DNA of 64,000 nucleotides from Streptomyces sp. NBC_01446 (GTDB taxonomy: Bacteria; Actinomycetota; Actinomycetes; Streptomycetales; Streptomycetaceae): NCBI RefSeq assembly GCF_026340095.1, contig NZ_JAPEPO010000001.1, positions 5,914,001-5,978,000 of the forward strand. Reading direction: 5' to 3'. Each line of letters begins with the position of its first letter. Position 1 is the first letter of the stretch. The notes under the pieces were generated by a model that worked only from the letters and a program-made list of their open reading frames with translations, made no database searches and was not told the DNA's origin. The position numbers were made by a program, and so were the translations under genes. Shown piece after piece: positions 39,952 to 49,186 of this stretch.

Positions 39952-40506
39952 ATGGCTGGACATTCAGCAGCAGCCGCACGCCGGCCCCGCGCCACCGGCC
40001 CTGCACCCTCGCTGACCGGACCCGCCGCCGACGTCCACCCCGTACTCCGCCGGGCGACAGCCCCTCCCGCCGCACTCGACCTGCTCGCCCAGGCGCGCAC
40101 GGGACTCGACGAGGCGGCCCTCCTCGAGACGCCCAACGAGCGGTACGCCACGGCCCACCTCGCCGCCCTGCGCACCGCCGCCGCCGTACTCGCCGCCCGC
40201 GGCCGCCCCGAACCCACGCCACGACGCCGTGCCCGGATACGGAGCGCCTGGGAAGTGCTCCCCGAGATCGCACCCGAACTGACCGAGTGGAGCGCCCTGT
40301 TCGCCTCCGGCGCCACCCGCAGGGCGCGCGCCGAAGCGGGCATCCAGGGGGCGGCCGGCACCCGCGACGCGGACGACCTGCTCCGCGACGTCGAGATGTT
40401 CCTGCGCCTCGTCGAGAGGATGCTGCTGCTCCAGCCCTCACTGCCCCGGCCCAGGGCGCAGGACGAGGCCCCGGCGGCAGGCCGGGAGGTGCCCGACGTG
40501 GGGTGA
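39952..40506 (+). CDS. SAV_6107-like HEPN domain protein
   Basis: 184 aa from ATG 39952, with CAGGAGG at ideal spacing. After a disordered Ala/Pro-rich start, residues 40-165 are helical with the pattern NERYATAHLAALRTAAAVLA and WSALFASGATRRARAEAGI, matching the actinobacterial SAV_6107-like HEPN family. Arg64-Tyr-Ala-Thr-Ala-His69 has the R-x4-H form of HEPN RNase sites, although the helix position is unproven. No nucleotidyltransferase partner is adjacent. Function unknown. Confidence 0.7.
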   Translation: MAGHSAAAARRPRATGPAPSLTGPAADVHPVLRRATAPPAALDLLAQARTGLDEAALLETPNERYATAHLAALRTAAAVLAARGRPEPTPRRRARIRSAWEVLPEIAPELTEWSALFASGATRRARAEAGIQGAAGTRDADDLLRDVEMFLRLVERMLLLQPSLPRPRAQDEAPAAGREVPDVG

Positions 40507-40634
40507 CCGGACAGCTCTCACGAGGCAATAGGGTGGAGGCGCCCGAACCCTCCACCCATCGCCGTGCCGGTGGGGGAGGAACCCCCATCGCTCCGCAGCC
40601 CATGAGCCGGAGCCGCGCCGAGGAGTCACCTGTC

Positions 40635-41405
40635 GTGTCGGACCCGATGCGCCCCCGCGCTTCTCTCCGTACCGCCGTGGTCTGGGACGTTCTCAAGGAC
40701 GCCCTCGACCGTCGCGTCAAGGCCACGGGGCGCGAGTCGCTCGACGTGCTCGACACCGGAGGCGGCAGCGGTAACTTCGCGGTGCCCGTGGCAGGCCTCG
40801 GCCACCGCGTCACCGTCGTCGACCCCAGCCCGAACGCGCTCTTCGCGCTCGAGCGCCGCGCGGCCGAGGCCGGCGTGGCCGACCGCGTGCGCGGGGTGCA
40901 GGGCGACGTCTCCGGTCTCTTCGACGTGGTCGAGCGCGACGGATACGACGCGGTCCTGTGCCACGGCGTCCTGGAGTACGTCGACGACCCCGCCGAGGGC
41001 GTACGCAACGCGGTGGGCGCCCTGCGCTCCTCCGGCGTCCTCAGCCTGCTCGCCGCGGGCCTCGGCGGCGCCGTGCTCGCACGCGCGCTCGCCGGGCACT
41101 TCAAGGAGGCCAGGCAGGCCCTCGGCGACCCGGCGGGCCGCTGGGGCGACGGCGACCCAGTGCCGCGCCGCTTCAGCGCCGAGCAGCTCACCCGGCTCGT
41201 CGGATCCGCGGGCGTCGAGGTCGGCGCGGTGCACGGCGTACGGATCTTCGCCGACCTCGTGCCGGGCGTCCTCGTGGACACCGAACCGAGCGCCCTCCAG
41301 GAGCTCCTCAAGCTGGAGGCCACGGCCGCCGAGCTGCCCGCCTTCCACTCCGTCGCCACGCAGCTGCACGTCCTCGGCGAGAAGCAGGGAACCCCGGAGG
41401 CCTGA
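40635..41405 (+). CDS. SAM-dependent methyltransferase
   Basis: 256 aa from GTG 40635 (GAGGAG 9 nt upstream); ATG 40602 is an in-frame alternative. Class I Rossmann motifs: LDVLDTGGGSGNFAVPVAGL (SAM-binding motif I), VTVVDPSPNALFAL (acidic end of strand 2), GDVSGLF and YDAVLCHGVLEYVDDP (motif IV/post). The substrate-binding half gives no clue; related proteins are annotated as CmoA/UbiE-like. A TAGGGT -10 (40529-40534) and a 9-bp hairpin (40531-40539/40549-40557) lie upstream. Confidence 0.82.
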   Translation: MSDPMRPRASLRTAVVWDVLKDALDRRVKATGRESLDVLDTGGGSGNFAVPVAGLGHRVTVVDPSPNALFALERRAAEAGVADRVRGVQGDVSGLFDVVERDGYDAVLCHGVLEYVDDPAEGVRNAVGALRSSGVLSLLAAGLGGAVLARALAGHFKEARQALGDPAGRWGDGDPVPRRFSAEQLTRLVGSAGVEVGAVHGVRIFADLVPGVLVDTEPSALQELLKLEATAAELPAFHSVATQLHVLGEKQGTPEA

Positions 41406-41679
41406 GTGCCCCCGGTGACGCGCCGCTGATCAGGGGCGCAGCGGCGGATGGAGTACGCCACAGGCCCCCCGCTTCCGCGCCGGGCGCCGTATGATCGAGG
41501 GAGACGGTCCGGCATGACGGGACGGCCGCCGGGGCATTAACGCCTCAGCGAGCCGGAGCGGCGTGGTGGTCCTGGTTGGCGAAGTTGGCGTAGAGGGGCG
41601 GGTTTCACGGGGGCGATTCCCTGCCTATCCTGAAGGGGACCCCCGGTCGCCCCGGCGACTGCACGATGAGGAGGACTCC

Positions 41680-42099
41680 GTGCCGCTCTCGGAGCACGAG
41701 CAGCGAATGCTCGAGCAGATGGAGCGAGCGCTGTACGCCGAAGATCCCAAGTTCGCGACAGCGCTTGAGGGAAGCGGGCTGCGTACGTACACCCGACGTC
41801 GGGTCTACCAGGCAGTCGCCGGATTCCTGGTGGGTATCGCGCTCCTCATGGCCGGAATGGTCGCAAAGCAGATCTGGATCAGCGTGGTGGGGTTCCTCGT
41901 CATGCTGGGCTGCGCGGTCCTTGCCATGACTGCATGGCGCAAAGCGCCCAAGCCCGGTGAACAGCCGGCTGCCGGAGCAGCGCCAGGAGCGCCGCCGGCC
42001 GCACGGCGACAGGGCAAGAAGCACCGGTCGATGATGGACCGGATCGAGAAGCGCTGGCAGCGGCGCCGAGACGAACAGGGCGGCCAGGGCGGCCGCTGA
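41680..42099 (+). CDS. DUF3040 small membrane protein
   Basis: 139 aa from GTG 41680 behind GAGGAGGA. Starts with the DUF3040 signature PLSEHEQRMLEQMERALYAE and DPKFATAL, then two membrane spans (VYQAVAGFLVGIALLMAGMV and IWISVVGFLVMLGCAVLAMT) and a basic, Gly/Pro/Ala-rich tail. Conserved beside the dcw cluster in actinomycetes; a structural or division-related role is possible but unproven. Confidence 0.85.
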   Translation: MPLSEHEQRMLEQMERALYAEDPKFATALEGSGLRTYTRRRVYQAVAGFLVGIALLMAGMVAKQIWISVVGFLVMLGCAVLAMTAWRKAPKPGEQPAAGAAPGAPPAARRQGKKHRSMMDRIEKRWQRRRDEQGGQGGR

Positions 42100-42155
42100 G
42101 CCCTCGCCGGACGAGGTCCTCACGGGATCAGAAGTCCTTCAGGGAACAGATGCAG

Positions 42156-42191
42156 CTGAGGGGTGACCACTCACGGGTGGTCACCCCTCAG
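42156..42191. terminator. Bidirectional intrinsic terminator
   Basis: A perfect 15-bp stem (42156-42170 with 42177-42191) with a 6-nt loop between convergent genes. Confidence 0.85.
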
Positions 42192-42305
42192 GCGTATCCG
42201 CTCGCCGGTGTATCCGCGTGCCGGCAAATGCGCGGGTCGGCCGGGCCAATCCGCACGCCGGGTTGCCGCTTGCGCGCGAGGGGCGCCGCCCCGCACCCCC
42301 TCTTG

Positions 42306-44714
42306 TCAGCCCTCCTGGCCGGAAGGCCGCCGCGCCCGCCGCAGAAGCGTCGACTTCCGGGCCGTCCAGCGGGAGCCGAGCTCCGCCCAGCGCTGTGAAA
42401 GGCTCCACGCCACTCGAACGGTCGAGCGCGGTGCGAGCGTCGCCCGCAGCCGGGCCGAGCGGCTCGCCTTGGCGTGCAGGCCCTGCTCAAGGCGGCGCAC
42501 GTCGTCCCCGAGACCCGCCGTCGGCTGCGGCCTCGGCGCGTAGAGCACCTGCTCCACCGCGGCCGCCACCCGATGCACGGAGTCCGCAGCCACCTGATCG
42601 AGCTCTCCGACGCGGACGATCCGCGCTGCCGCCTTCCGTGGTGTCTGTGACTCGTCCGGTGCGATGCCGTGGTCCCACGCCGTATCGGTCACTTCCAGCC
42701 ACGCCGCGAGGGTGCGGGCCGCCGCGTCCCCGTCCGTGCGGCCGGACGAGCCGAGCCGCACGGCCCGTACCCGCCGCCGCCACAGCATCGGCGACAGAGG
42801 CACGAGCACCACCAACAGCACGCCCAGCGCGACGAGGGCGATCGTGCCGAAGGGCGGGCCGTCGCCGCCGGACGCGCCGATCACCGCGGGCGCCGTGTTG
42901 GAGCAGCCTTCCAGCTTCCGCTCGGCCGCCGGGCAGTTGTCCGACGCGGAAGGCTGACCGGCCGACGGCTGGGACGAGGCGGCCTCGCTGGGCGCCGCCG
43001 GGTTGCTCGGGTTGCCCGCCGGGGTGTCGTCACGTGTGTACTCGGGCGCCGTGCCGCGGTTCGGCGTCGGCTCGAAGCGCGTCCAGCCCACGCCCTCGAA
43101 GTACAGCTCCGGCCACGCGTGCGCGTCCCGCAGACCGACCGACATCCGGCCGTCCGCCTGCGGAGAGCCCGGTGTGAAGCCCACCGCCACCCGCGCCGGG
43201 ATCCCCAGCGTCCTGGCCATCGCGGCCATCGAGAACGAGAAGTGGACGCAGAAGCCCTCCTTGTCCTTCAGGAAACGGGCGATGGCCGAGGAGCCGCTGC
43301 CGGCCTGGACGTCCGTGTTGTACGTGAAGCCGCCGCTCACGGCGAAGTAGTCCTGGAGTTTCACGGCCCGCTGGTAGTCGTTCGCCGCGCCCTCGGTGAC
43401 CCGCAGCGCCGTCTTCTCGACGATCGCCGGCAGCGACGACGGCACCTTGGTGAACTCCCGCCGCAGCTCGCTCGGCGCCTCGGGAGCGTTCGCCAGCTGC
43501 TCCGCCGTCGGCTGGACGATCAGGCTCTCGACGCCGTACTTCTTGCCGCGCGTGGTCTGGTTGTGGTCGCCCACGAGGGTCCGGCCCACCGGCTCGTACC
43601 GCCAGCGTCCCGAGATGTCGACCTTCGTCGCCGGGTAGGGGAGCGGCAGCCAGTCCTGGGCGTACCAGCCGGCCGCCGCGATGTTCGTGCGGATCTCCGT
43701 CCTGCGGACGTCCGCGCCGAGGCCGCGGGGGCTCGGGAACGGCGAGGGCACGTCGATGATGCTGCGCTTGGCGGGCCGCCAGGTCGTCCCGTCGAACTCG
43801 TCGAGGGAGACGATCCGCAGATAGAGGTCCTGGGTGTCCTTCGAGTTCGTGCGGTACGACATCACCTCCCGGTCCTCGGGCTGGTTCAGGCTGTTCTGGA
43901 GGGAGACCAGGGGGTTGACGGCGGAGATGGTGCCGCCGCCTCCGGAGCCCACGCCCGCGCCCGTACCCGTCGGGCCGAGCAGGCCGCCCTCGAGTGCGGG
44001 CAGGGCGAGCGGCACCACCAGGGCGATGCCGAGCGCGAACGCGCCGATGCGGCGGCCCGTGCGGATCGGGGCCACGGCATCGGCCGTGCTCTCGGCCGCA
44101 CGGCCCGGTGAGCGGGCCGTACCGCCGAAGACGCGCCCCCACTGCGAGAGCCGGTCCCGGCCCTCGGCGAGGAGCAGCATCAGATAGCCGCCGGCCGCGA
44201 GCAGGAACCACAGCCAGTCGGCGGAGCCGTGGGAGAGGCCCGCAGCGACCGAGTACAGGGCGAGCAGCGGCAGCCCGGCGGGCGCCGCGCTGCGGAACGT
44301 CACCGCGAGCGCGTCCACCGCGAGGCCGATCACCAGGACGCCGCCCACCAGCATCAGCCGGATCCCGTCGGACAGCGGCGCGGGGATCGCGAACCGACCC
44401 ACGTCCTCGCCGCCCGCCTGGAGCAGCTCCCCGAAGTGACGGAAGGCCTCCGGGCCCGGCAGCACCCCGCCGATCGCCTGCGCGTTCGCGAACAGCAGGG
44501 TGAGCAGCATCAGCGTCACGAGCGCCTGCACGGCCACCGTGAGCGGCCGCGCGAGAGGCACGCGCCGGGTCAGTGCCCCCACCCCGGCCTGGACGACCAG
44601 CAGGAACGCGGCCTGGAAGATCCAGGTCGCCAGATCGACCAGCGGGAGCAGCGCACAAGCCGCCATGAAAGTGGCCGCCGTCGCACACAGCGTCAGCCGA
44701 GCGCCTCCACTCAT
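42306..44714 (-). CDS. TgpA-type transglutaminase-like membrane protein
   Basis: 802 aa. Six or so N-terminal spans, an extracytoplasmic region holding a transglutaminase-like domain (catalytic Cys in EGFCVHFSFSMAAMARTLGI, His in RDAHAWPELYFEGVGW, third acidic residue in WTRFEPTPNRG), a Ser/Pro/Ala linker, one more span and a C-terminal DUF4129-like cytoplasmic helical domain. Last gene of the moxR-DUF58-tgpA operon, a widespread trio thought to act on cell-envelope proteins. Confidence 0.9.
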   Translation of the reverse strand: MSGGARLTLCATAATFMAACALLPLVDLATWIFQAAFLLVVQAGVGALTRRVPLARPLTVAVQALVTLMLLTLLFANAQAIGGVLPGPEAFRHFGELLQAGGEDVGRFAIPAPLSDGIRLMLVGGVLVIGLAVDALAVTFRSAAPAGLPLLALYSVAAGLSHGSADWLWFLLAAGGYLMLLLAEGRDRLSQWGRVFGGTARSPGRAAESTADAVAPIRTGRRIGAFALGIALVVPLALPALEGGLLGPTGTGAGVGSGGGGTISAVNPLVSLQNSLNQPEDREVMSYRTNSKDTQDLYLRIVSLDEFDGTTWRPAKRSIIDVPSPFPSPRGLGADVRRTEIRTNIAAAGWYAQDWLPLPYPATKVDISGRWRYEPVGRTLVGDHNQTTRGKKYGVESLIVQPTAEQLANAPEAPSELRREFTKVPSSLPAIVEKTALRVTEGAANDYQRAVKLQDYFAVSGGFTYNTDVQAGSGSSAIARFLKDKEGFCVHFSFSMAAMARTLGIPARVAVGFTPGSPQADGRMSVGLRDAHAWPELYFEGVGWTRFEPTPNRGTAPEYTRDDTPAGNPSNPAAPSEAASSQPSAGQPSASDNCPAAERKLEGCSNTAPAVIGASGGDGPPFGTIALVALGVLLVVLVPLSPMLWRRRVRAVRLGSSGRTDGDAAARTLAAWLEVTDTAWDHGIAPDESQTPRKAAARIVRVGELDQVAADSVHRVAAAVEQVLYAPRPQPTAGLGDDVRRLEQGLHAKASRSARLRATLAPRSTVRVAWSLSQRWAELGSRWTARKSTLLRRARRPSGQEG

Positions 44715-44748
44715 GACCGCGCCTTTCCCCCGGTGACATCACGCATGA

Positions 44749-46098
44749 TCAAGAACCCCACCCCGTCACCGCCGGTCCGCTCTCCGCGCCGGTGGACGCC
44801 CGGTGCCGGTCGGCGTCGCGCCACAGGTCGATCAGGGAGGTGCCGGGCGGGACCGCGAGGGCCGACCAGCCCGCCTCGCGCAGCAGCCGCAGCCGTTCCT
44901 CGCAGCGCTCCGAAGGGGCGCCGCGCGTCCAGGTCTCGCTGTCGAGCACGAAGGCGACGGCGCCGCCGCTGCGCTGCCGCATCCTGGCGGCGACCGCGGT
45001 CTGCTCCTCGTCGAGATCGCCGAAGAAGGCCACCAGCAGCCCCTCGTTCCCCCCGCGCAGCACGTCGTACGCGCGCGAGAGACCCGAGCCGTCCGAGTGG
45101 TCGACGACGGCGAGCGTGTCCATCATCAGTCCGGCCGCGTCCGCCGACTCCTGGCTGGCGCCGGCGAACCCGTCGGACCCCTCGCCCGGCACCGAATTGC
45201 CCGTATCGGTCAACAGGCGTACGGAGAAGCCTCGTTCGAGCATGTGGAACAGCGTCGACGCCGTGCCCGACACCGCCCACTCGAAGGCCGAGTCGGGGCC
45301 CGCGCCCTGGAAGGCGAGGCGCCGGGTGTCGAGGAGCACCGTGCAGCGGGCCCGCTGCGGCTGCTCCTCGCGGCGCACCATCAGCTCGCCGTAGCGCGCG
45401 GTCGAGCGCCAGTGCACACGGCGCAGGTCGTCCCCGTAGCGGTATCCGCGCGGGATCACGTCGTCCTCGCCCGCCAGGGCCAGCGAGCGGTTCCGCCCGT
45501 CGCCGTACCCCTTGGCCTCGCCGGTCAGCCGCACCGCGGGCAGTGGCTCCACGCGCGGGATGACCGTGAGGGTGTCGTACGTGGAGAAGGACCGGGACAG
45601 CTCGCACAGGCCGAACGGGTCCGTCAGGCGCAGCTGGAGCGGGCCGAGCGGATAGCGGCCGCGCAGGTCCGAGCGCACGCGGTACGACACCTCGCGGCGG
45701 CCGCCCGCCTCCACCCGGTCCAGGACGAAGCGGGGACGCGGCCCGAGCACGTACGGCACCCGGTCCTGGAGCATCAGCAGGCCCGTGGGCAGCCGCGAGA
45801 CGTTGTCCATGCGGAGATGGACGCGGGCCTCGCTGCCCGCGGGCACGCGCGCGGGGGACAGCCGCCGGCTGCCCGCGACCCGGTAGCGCGTGCGGTAGAG
45901 CACGAACGCGCAGACCAGCGGCAGCACGGCGAGCAGCAGTCCGACCCGGAGCAGATCGCTCTGTCCCAGGGCGTACGCGCAGACCGCCGCCGCCACCCCG
46001 GCGGCCAGGAACGAACGTCCACGGGTGGTCAGCCCCGAGAGCGCGACCCGAAGGCCGCCCTCGTCGTCGTCACCCCCGAAGCCTCCCCCCTCGGCCAT
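44749..46098 (-). CDS. DUF58 domain protein (MoxR operon partner)
   Basis: 449 aa from ATG 46098 with GGAGG 5 nt upstream; GTG 46101 also possible. Two N-terminal membrane spans, an immunoglobulin-like stretch, then the DUF58 signature DVIPRGYRYGDDLRRVHWRS followed by TARYGELMVRR and a vWA-like half (CTVLLDTRRLAF). It overlaps the moxR stop by 1 nt. DUF58 proteins work with MoxR AAA+ ATPases as assembly factors. Confidence 0.9.
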   Translation of the reverse strand: MAEGGGFGGDDDEGGLRVALSGLTTRGRSFLAAGVAAAVCAYALGQSDLLRVGLLLAVLPLVCAFVLYRTRYRVAGSRRLSPARVPAGSEARVHLRMDNVSRLPTGLLMLQDRVPYVLGPRPRFVLDRVEAGGRREVSYRVRSDLRGRYPLGPLQLRLTDPFGLCELSRSFSTYDTLTVIPRVEPLPAVRLTGEAKGYGDGRNRSLALAGEDDVIPRGYRYGDDLRRVHWRSTARYGELMVRREEQPQRARCTVLLDTRRLAFQGAGPDSAFEWAVSGTASTLFHMLERGFSVRLLTDTGNSVPGEGSDGFAGASQESADAAGLMMDTLAVVDHSDGSGLSRAYDVLRGGNEGLLVAFFGDLDEEQTAVAARMRQRSGGAVAFVLDSETWTRGAPSERCEERLRLLREAGWSALAVPPGTSLIDLWRDADRHRASTGAESGPAVTGWGS

Positions 46099-47117
46099 CA
46101 CAGCCTCCGGGCGCCGGGCGGCTGCTGGCCGTACAGCGGGGACCCGTGGCCCGAGGCGGCCGGGACCGACGTGTGCTGGAGGATCTCCAGGACCACCTGC
46201 TCGGACGTGCGCCGGTTCAACTGGGCCTGCGCCGTGGGCAGCAGGCGGTGCGCGAGGACCTGCACGGCGAGCGACTGCACGTCGTCGGGCAGCGCGTACT
46301 CACGCCCGCTCAGCGCCGCGGATGCCTTCGCCGCCCGCAGCAGATGCAGCGTGGCGCGCGGCGAGGCGCCGAGTCTCAGGTCGGGGTGGCTGCGTGTGGC
46401 GGCGACCAGGTCGACCGCGTAGCGCCGCACCGAGTCGGCCACGTGGACCGAGCGGACGGCGTCGACGAGTTTCACGATGTCGTGCGCGTGCGCCACCGGC
46501 TGGAGGTCGTCCAGAGGGGAGGCCCCGCCGTGGATGTCGAGCATCTGCAGCTCGGCCTCCGGGCTCGGGTAGCCGATCGACACCCGGGCCATGAAGCGGT
46601 CGCGCTGCGCCTCGGGCAGCGGGTACGTGCCCTCCATCTCGACCGGGTTCTGCGTGGCCACCACCATGAAGGGGCTGGGCAGCTCGTACGTCTGCCCGTC
46701 GATGGTGACCTGGCGCTCCTCCATGGACTCCAGGAGCGCCGACTGCGTCTTCGGGGACGCGCGGTTGATCTCGTCGCCGATCACGATCTGCGCGAAGATC
46801 GCGCCCGGCTTGAACTCGAAGTCCCGGCGCTGCTGGTCCCAGATGGAGACACCGGTGATGTCCGACGGCAGCAGGTCGGGCGTGAACTGGATACGACGCA
46901 CCGAGCAGTCGATGGACTTGGCGAGCGCCTTCGCAAGCATGGTCTTGCCGACGCCCGGTACATCCTCGATGAGCAGGTGCCCCTCGGCCAGGAGCACCGT
47001 CAGCGAAAGCCGTACGACCTCCGGCTTGCCCTCGATCACGCCCTCCACCGACCTGCGGACTCGCTCCACAGTGGTGGTCAGATCAGTGAGGCTCGCTCGA
47101 TCGTCATAGGTCGTCAC
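46098..47117 (-). CDS. MoxR family AAA+ ATPase
   Basis: 339 aa from GTG 47117. Walker A EDVPGVGKTMLAKAL, Walker B IVIGDEINRASPKTQSALLE, sensor 1 VVATQNPVEMEGTYPLPEAQ and arginine finger DRFMARV, then the C-terminal helical lid LGASPRATLHLLRAAKA. A chaperone-like ATPase thought to mature substrates with DUF58 and TgpA proteins. The 218 bp upstream (47118-47335) contain nothing I recognise. Confidence 0.93.
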   Translation of the reverse strand: MTTYDDRASLTDLTTTVERVRRSVEGVIEGKPEVVRLSLTVLLAEGHLLIEDVPGVGKTMLAKALAKSIDCSVRRIQFTPDLLPSDITGVSIWDQQRRDFEFKPGAIFAQIVIGDEINRASPKTQSALLESMEERQVTIDGQTYELPSPFMVVATQNPVEMEGTYPLPEAQRDRFMARVSIGYPSPEAELQMLDIHGGASPLDDLQPVAHAHDIVKLVDAVRSVHVADSVRRYAVDLVAATRSHPDLRLGASPRATLHLLRAAKASAALSGREYALPDDVQSLAVQVLAHRLLPTAQAQLNRRTSEQVVLEILQHTSVPAASGHGSPLYGQQPPGARRL

Positions 47118-47335
47118 CCGGCCCTCCTCGGCCCGTACTTTCCGGGCCGACGCTCGATGCTGCGGCCCGGCCCACCCCGAAACACGGACACCACGCGCGA
47201 GCAGTTCCGTCTTCTCGCGCGAGGTGCCTCACCGCATTCTTGTTGCCGTTACCGGTTCGTGTCACTCGACTGTGGATAACTGGCAGCGATATGTCGGGGC
47301 TTACGACCTTTTGAGAGCGTGGTCGAGTCCGTGGC

Positions 47336-47884
47336 TCAGTTGGGCCGGATCTCCCGCAGCCGCCCCGACTTCACGTCGAAGACAAAGCCGCGTACGTCGT
47401 CGGTGTGCAGCAGGAAGGGCGAGGTGCGCACCTTCTGGATGGACTGGCGCACGTCCTGGTCGACATCGCGGAACCCTTCGACGGCCCAGGTCGGGCGCTG
47501 GCCGACCTCCATCTCCAGGTCGTGCCGGAAGTCCTCGGAGAGGCCTTCCAGACCGCAGCCCGAGTGGTGGATCAGCACCACGCTGCGGGTGCCGAGCGCC
47601 CGCTGGCTGATGGTCAGCGAGCGGATGACGTCGTCGGTGACGACGCCGCCCGCGTTGCGGATGGTGTGGCAGTCGCCCAGCTCCAGGCCCAGGGCGGCGT
47701 GCAGGTCGAGCCGCGCGTCCATGCAGGCCACCACGGCCACCTGCAGAACGGGACGGGCGTCCATACCTGGGTCGGTGAACGCCTCGGCGTAGCGCTGGTT
47801 CGCCTCGACGAGGCGGTCGGTCACGGTGCCGTCGGCAGGTATGGCGCTTTCGGACTCAGCAGGGAGGGATGCGGAAGTCGTCAT
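47336..47884 (-). CDS. Beta-class carbonic anhydrase
   Basis: 182 aa from ATG 47884. Interconverts CO2 and bicarbonate. Zinc ligands: Cys and the Asp-Arg dyad in VVACMDARLD, and His/Cys in VLIHHSGCGLEG; also HTIRNAGGVVTDD. Short, type II-like member. TACCGT ends 7 nt before the ATG, a possible leaderless promoter. Divergent from the dcw operon. The 317-bp gap (47885-48201) carries the dcw promoter and otherwise shows no gene. Confidence 0.9.
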   Translation of the reverse strand: MTTSASLPAESESAIPADGTVTDRLVEANQRYAEAFTDPGMDARPVLQVAVVACMDARLDLHAALGLELGDCHTIRNAGGVVTDDVIRSLTISQRALGTRSVVLIHHSGCGLEGLSEDFRHDLEMEVGQRPTWAVEGFRDVDQDVRQSIQKVRTSPFLLHTDDVRGFVFDVKSGRLREIRPN

Positions 47885-48058
47885 AGCTATGACGGTAATG
47901 GTCACTCCTGGGACAAGCCCGCTGTGAGAGCGGACAAAGAACGCCATCGCGGCTTGTTGTGAGGTAACCCACAGGGGCGCTTCGGCTCGCCCGTACGGGT
48001 GATTTCTCCTGGTCGGTGGCATCGCGAAGGGGCGGCGCGCGGCGCGCAGGCCGGTTGA

Positions 48059-48086
48059 TTGACCGGGCGACACCGTGGACTAAAGT
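48059..48086 (+). promoter_or_regulatory. dcw operon promoter TTGACC-N16-TAAAGT
   Basis: -35 TTGACC at 48059-48064, 16-nt spacer, -10 TAAAGT at 48081-48086; predicted start about 48093, giving a leader of about 109 nt before rsmH. No mraZ gene precedes it. Confidence 0.55.
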
Positions 48087-48201
48087 GACGCGGAAACCCC
48101 AGGAAACACCGAAGATCCCGGCACTCCACCGGACTCTTCACCACGTGCGCGACGGGCACCCCGGCGGTGCGTGGGCGCCGCGCCGGAACTGAGAGGGCCC
48201 C

Positions 48202-49161
48202 TTGAGCCAGACCCGACATGTCCCGGTGATGCTCCAGCGCTGCCTGGACCTGTTGGCCCCGGCCCTCGCCGAGCCGGGTGCGGTGGTCGTCGACTGCACG
48301 CTCGGCCTCGGCGGACACAGCGAAGCCCTTCTCTCCACGTTCCCCTCCTGCCGCCTCGTCGGTCTCGACCGCGACAAGGAGGCCCTGCGCCTCTCCGGTG
48401 AGCGCCTCGCCCCGTTCGGTGACCGCGCCACCCTCGTGCACGCCGTCTACGACGAGCTTCCCGAGGTCCTCGACCGGCTCGGCATCCCGCGCGTGCAGGG
48501 CGTCCTCTTCGACCTGGGCGTCTCCTCCATGCAGCTCGACGAGGCCGACCGCGGCTTCGCCTACGCGCAGGACGCGCCGCTCGACATGCGCATGGACCAG
48601 ACGACCGGAATGAGCGCCGCCGAGGTCCTCAACACGTACCCCCCGGGCGAACTGGTGCGGATCCTGCGCGCGTACGGCGAGGAGAAGCAGGCCAAGCGGA
48701 TCGTCTCGGCGGTCGTGCGTGAGCGCGAGAAGGAGCCGTTCAGCAACAGCGCCCGGCTCGTGGAGCTGATCCGCGACGCGCTGCCGCAGGCCGCCAAGCG
48801 CACCGGCGGCAACCCCGCCAAGCGCACCTTCCAAGCCCTGCGCATCGAGGTGAACGGCGAGCTCAGCGTCCTGGAGCGGGCCATTCCGGCCGCCGTGCAG
48901 GCGCTTGCCGTCGGGGGACGTATCGCCGTCCTGTCGTACCACTCGCTCGAGGACCGGCTCGTGAAGCAGGTGTTCGCGGCCGGCGCCGCGACGACCGCGC
49001 CGCCCGGACTCCCGGTCGTCCCCGAGCGCTACCAGCCACGGCTCAAGCTGCTCACGCGCGGCGCCGAACTCCCTACGGAGGAAGAGGTCGCCGAGAACCG
49101 CCGGGCGGCCCCGGCGCGGCTGCGGGGTGCGCAGCGCATCCGCGAGGAGGTCGCCGGGTGA
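48202..49161 (+). CDS. rsmH: 16S rRNA (cytosine1402-N4)-methyltransferase
   Basis: 319 aa from TTG 48202 (GAGAGGG upstream). Begins HVPVMLQRCLDLLAPALAEP; SAM motif VVDCTLGLGGHSEALL; GVLFDLGVSSMQLDEADRGF; LNTYPPGELVRILRAYGEEK; NPAKRTFQALRIEVNGELS and SYHSLEDRLVKQVF. Methylates the ribosomal decoding site. First gene of the dcw cluster here; mraZ, its usual neighbour, is missing. Confidence 0.95.
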   Translation: MSQTRHVPVMLQRCLDLLAPALAEPGAVVVDCTLGLGGHSEALLSTFPSCRLVGLDRDKEALRLSGERLAPFGDRATLVHAVYDELPEVLDRLGIPRVQGVLFDLGVSSMQLDEADRGFAYAQDAPLDMRMDQTTGMSAAEVLNTYPPGELVRILRAYGEEKQAKRIVSAVVREREKEPFSNSARLVELIRDALPQAAKRTGGNPAKRTFQALRIEVNGELSVLERAIPAAVQALAVGGRIAVLSYHSLEDRLVKQVFAAGAATTAPPGLPVVPERYQPRLKLLTRGAELPTEEEVAENRRAAPARLRGAQRIREEVAG

Positions 49162-49186
49162 GTTCCGGGCGCGCGAGGAGGGGTCG

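Noticed and set aside
41513..41539. Eight-codon ORF (MTGRPPGH) in the DUF3040 leader
   Set aside because: Has a weak GGGAGA upstream, but is too short and without informative codons to call.
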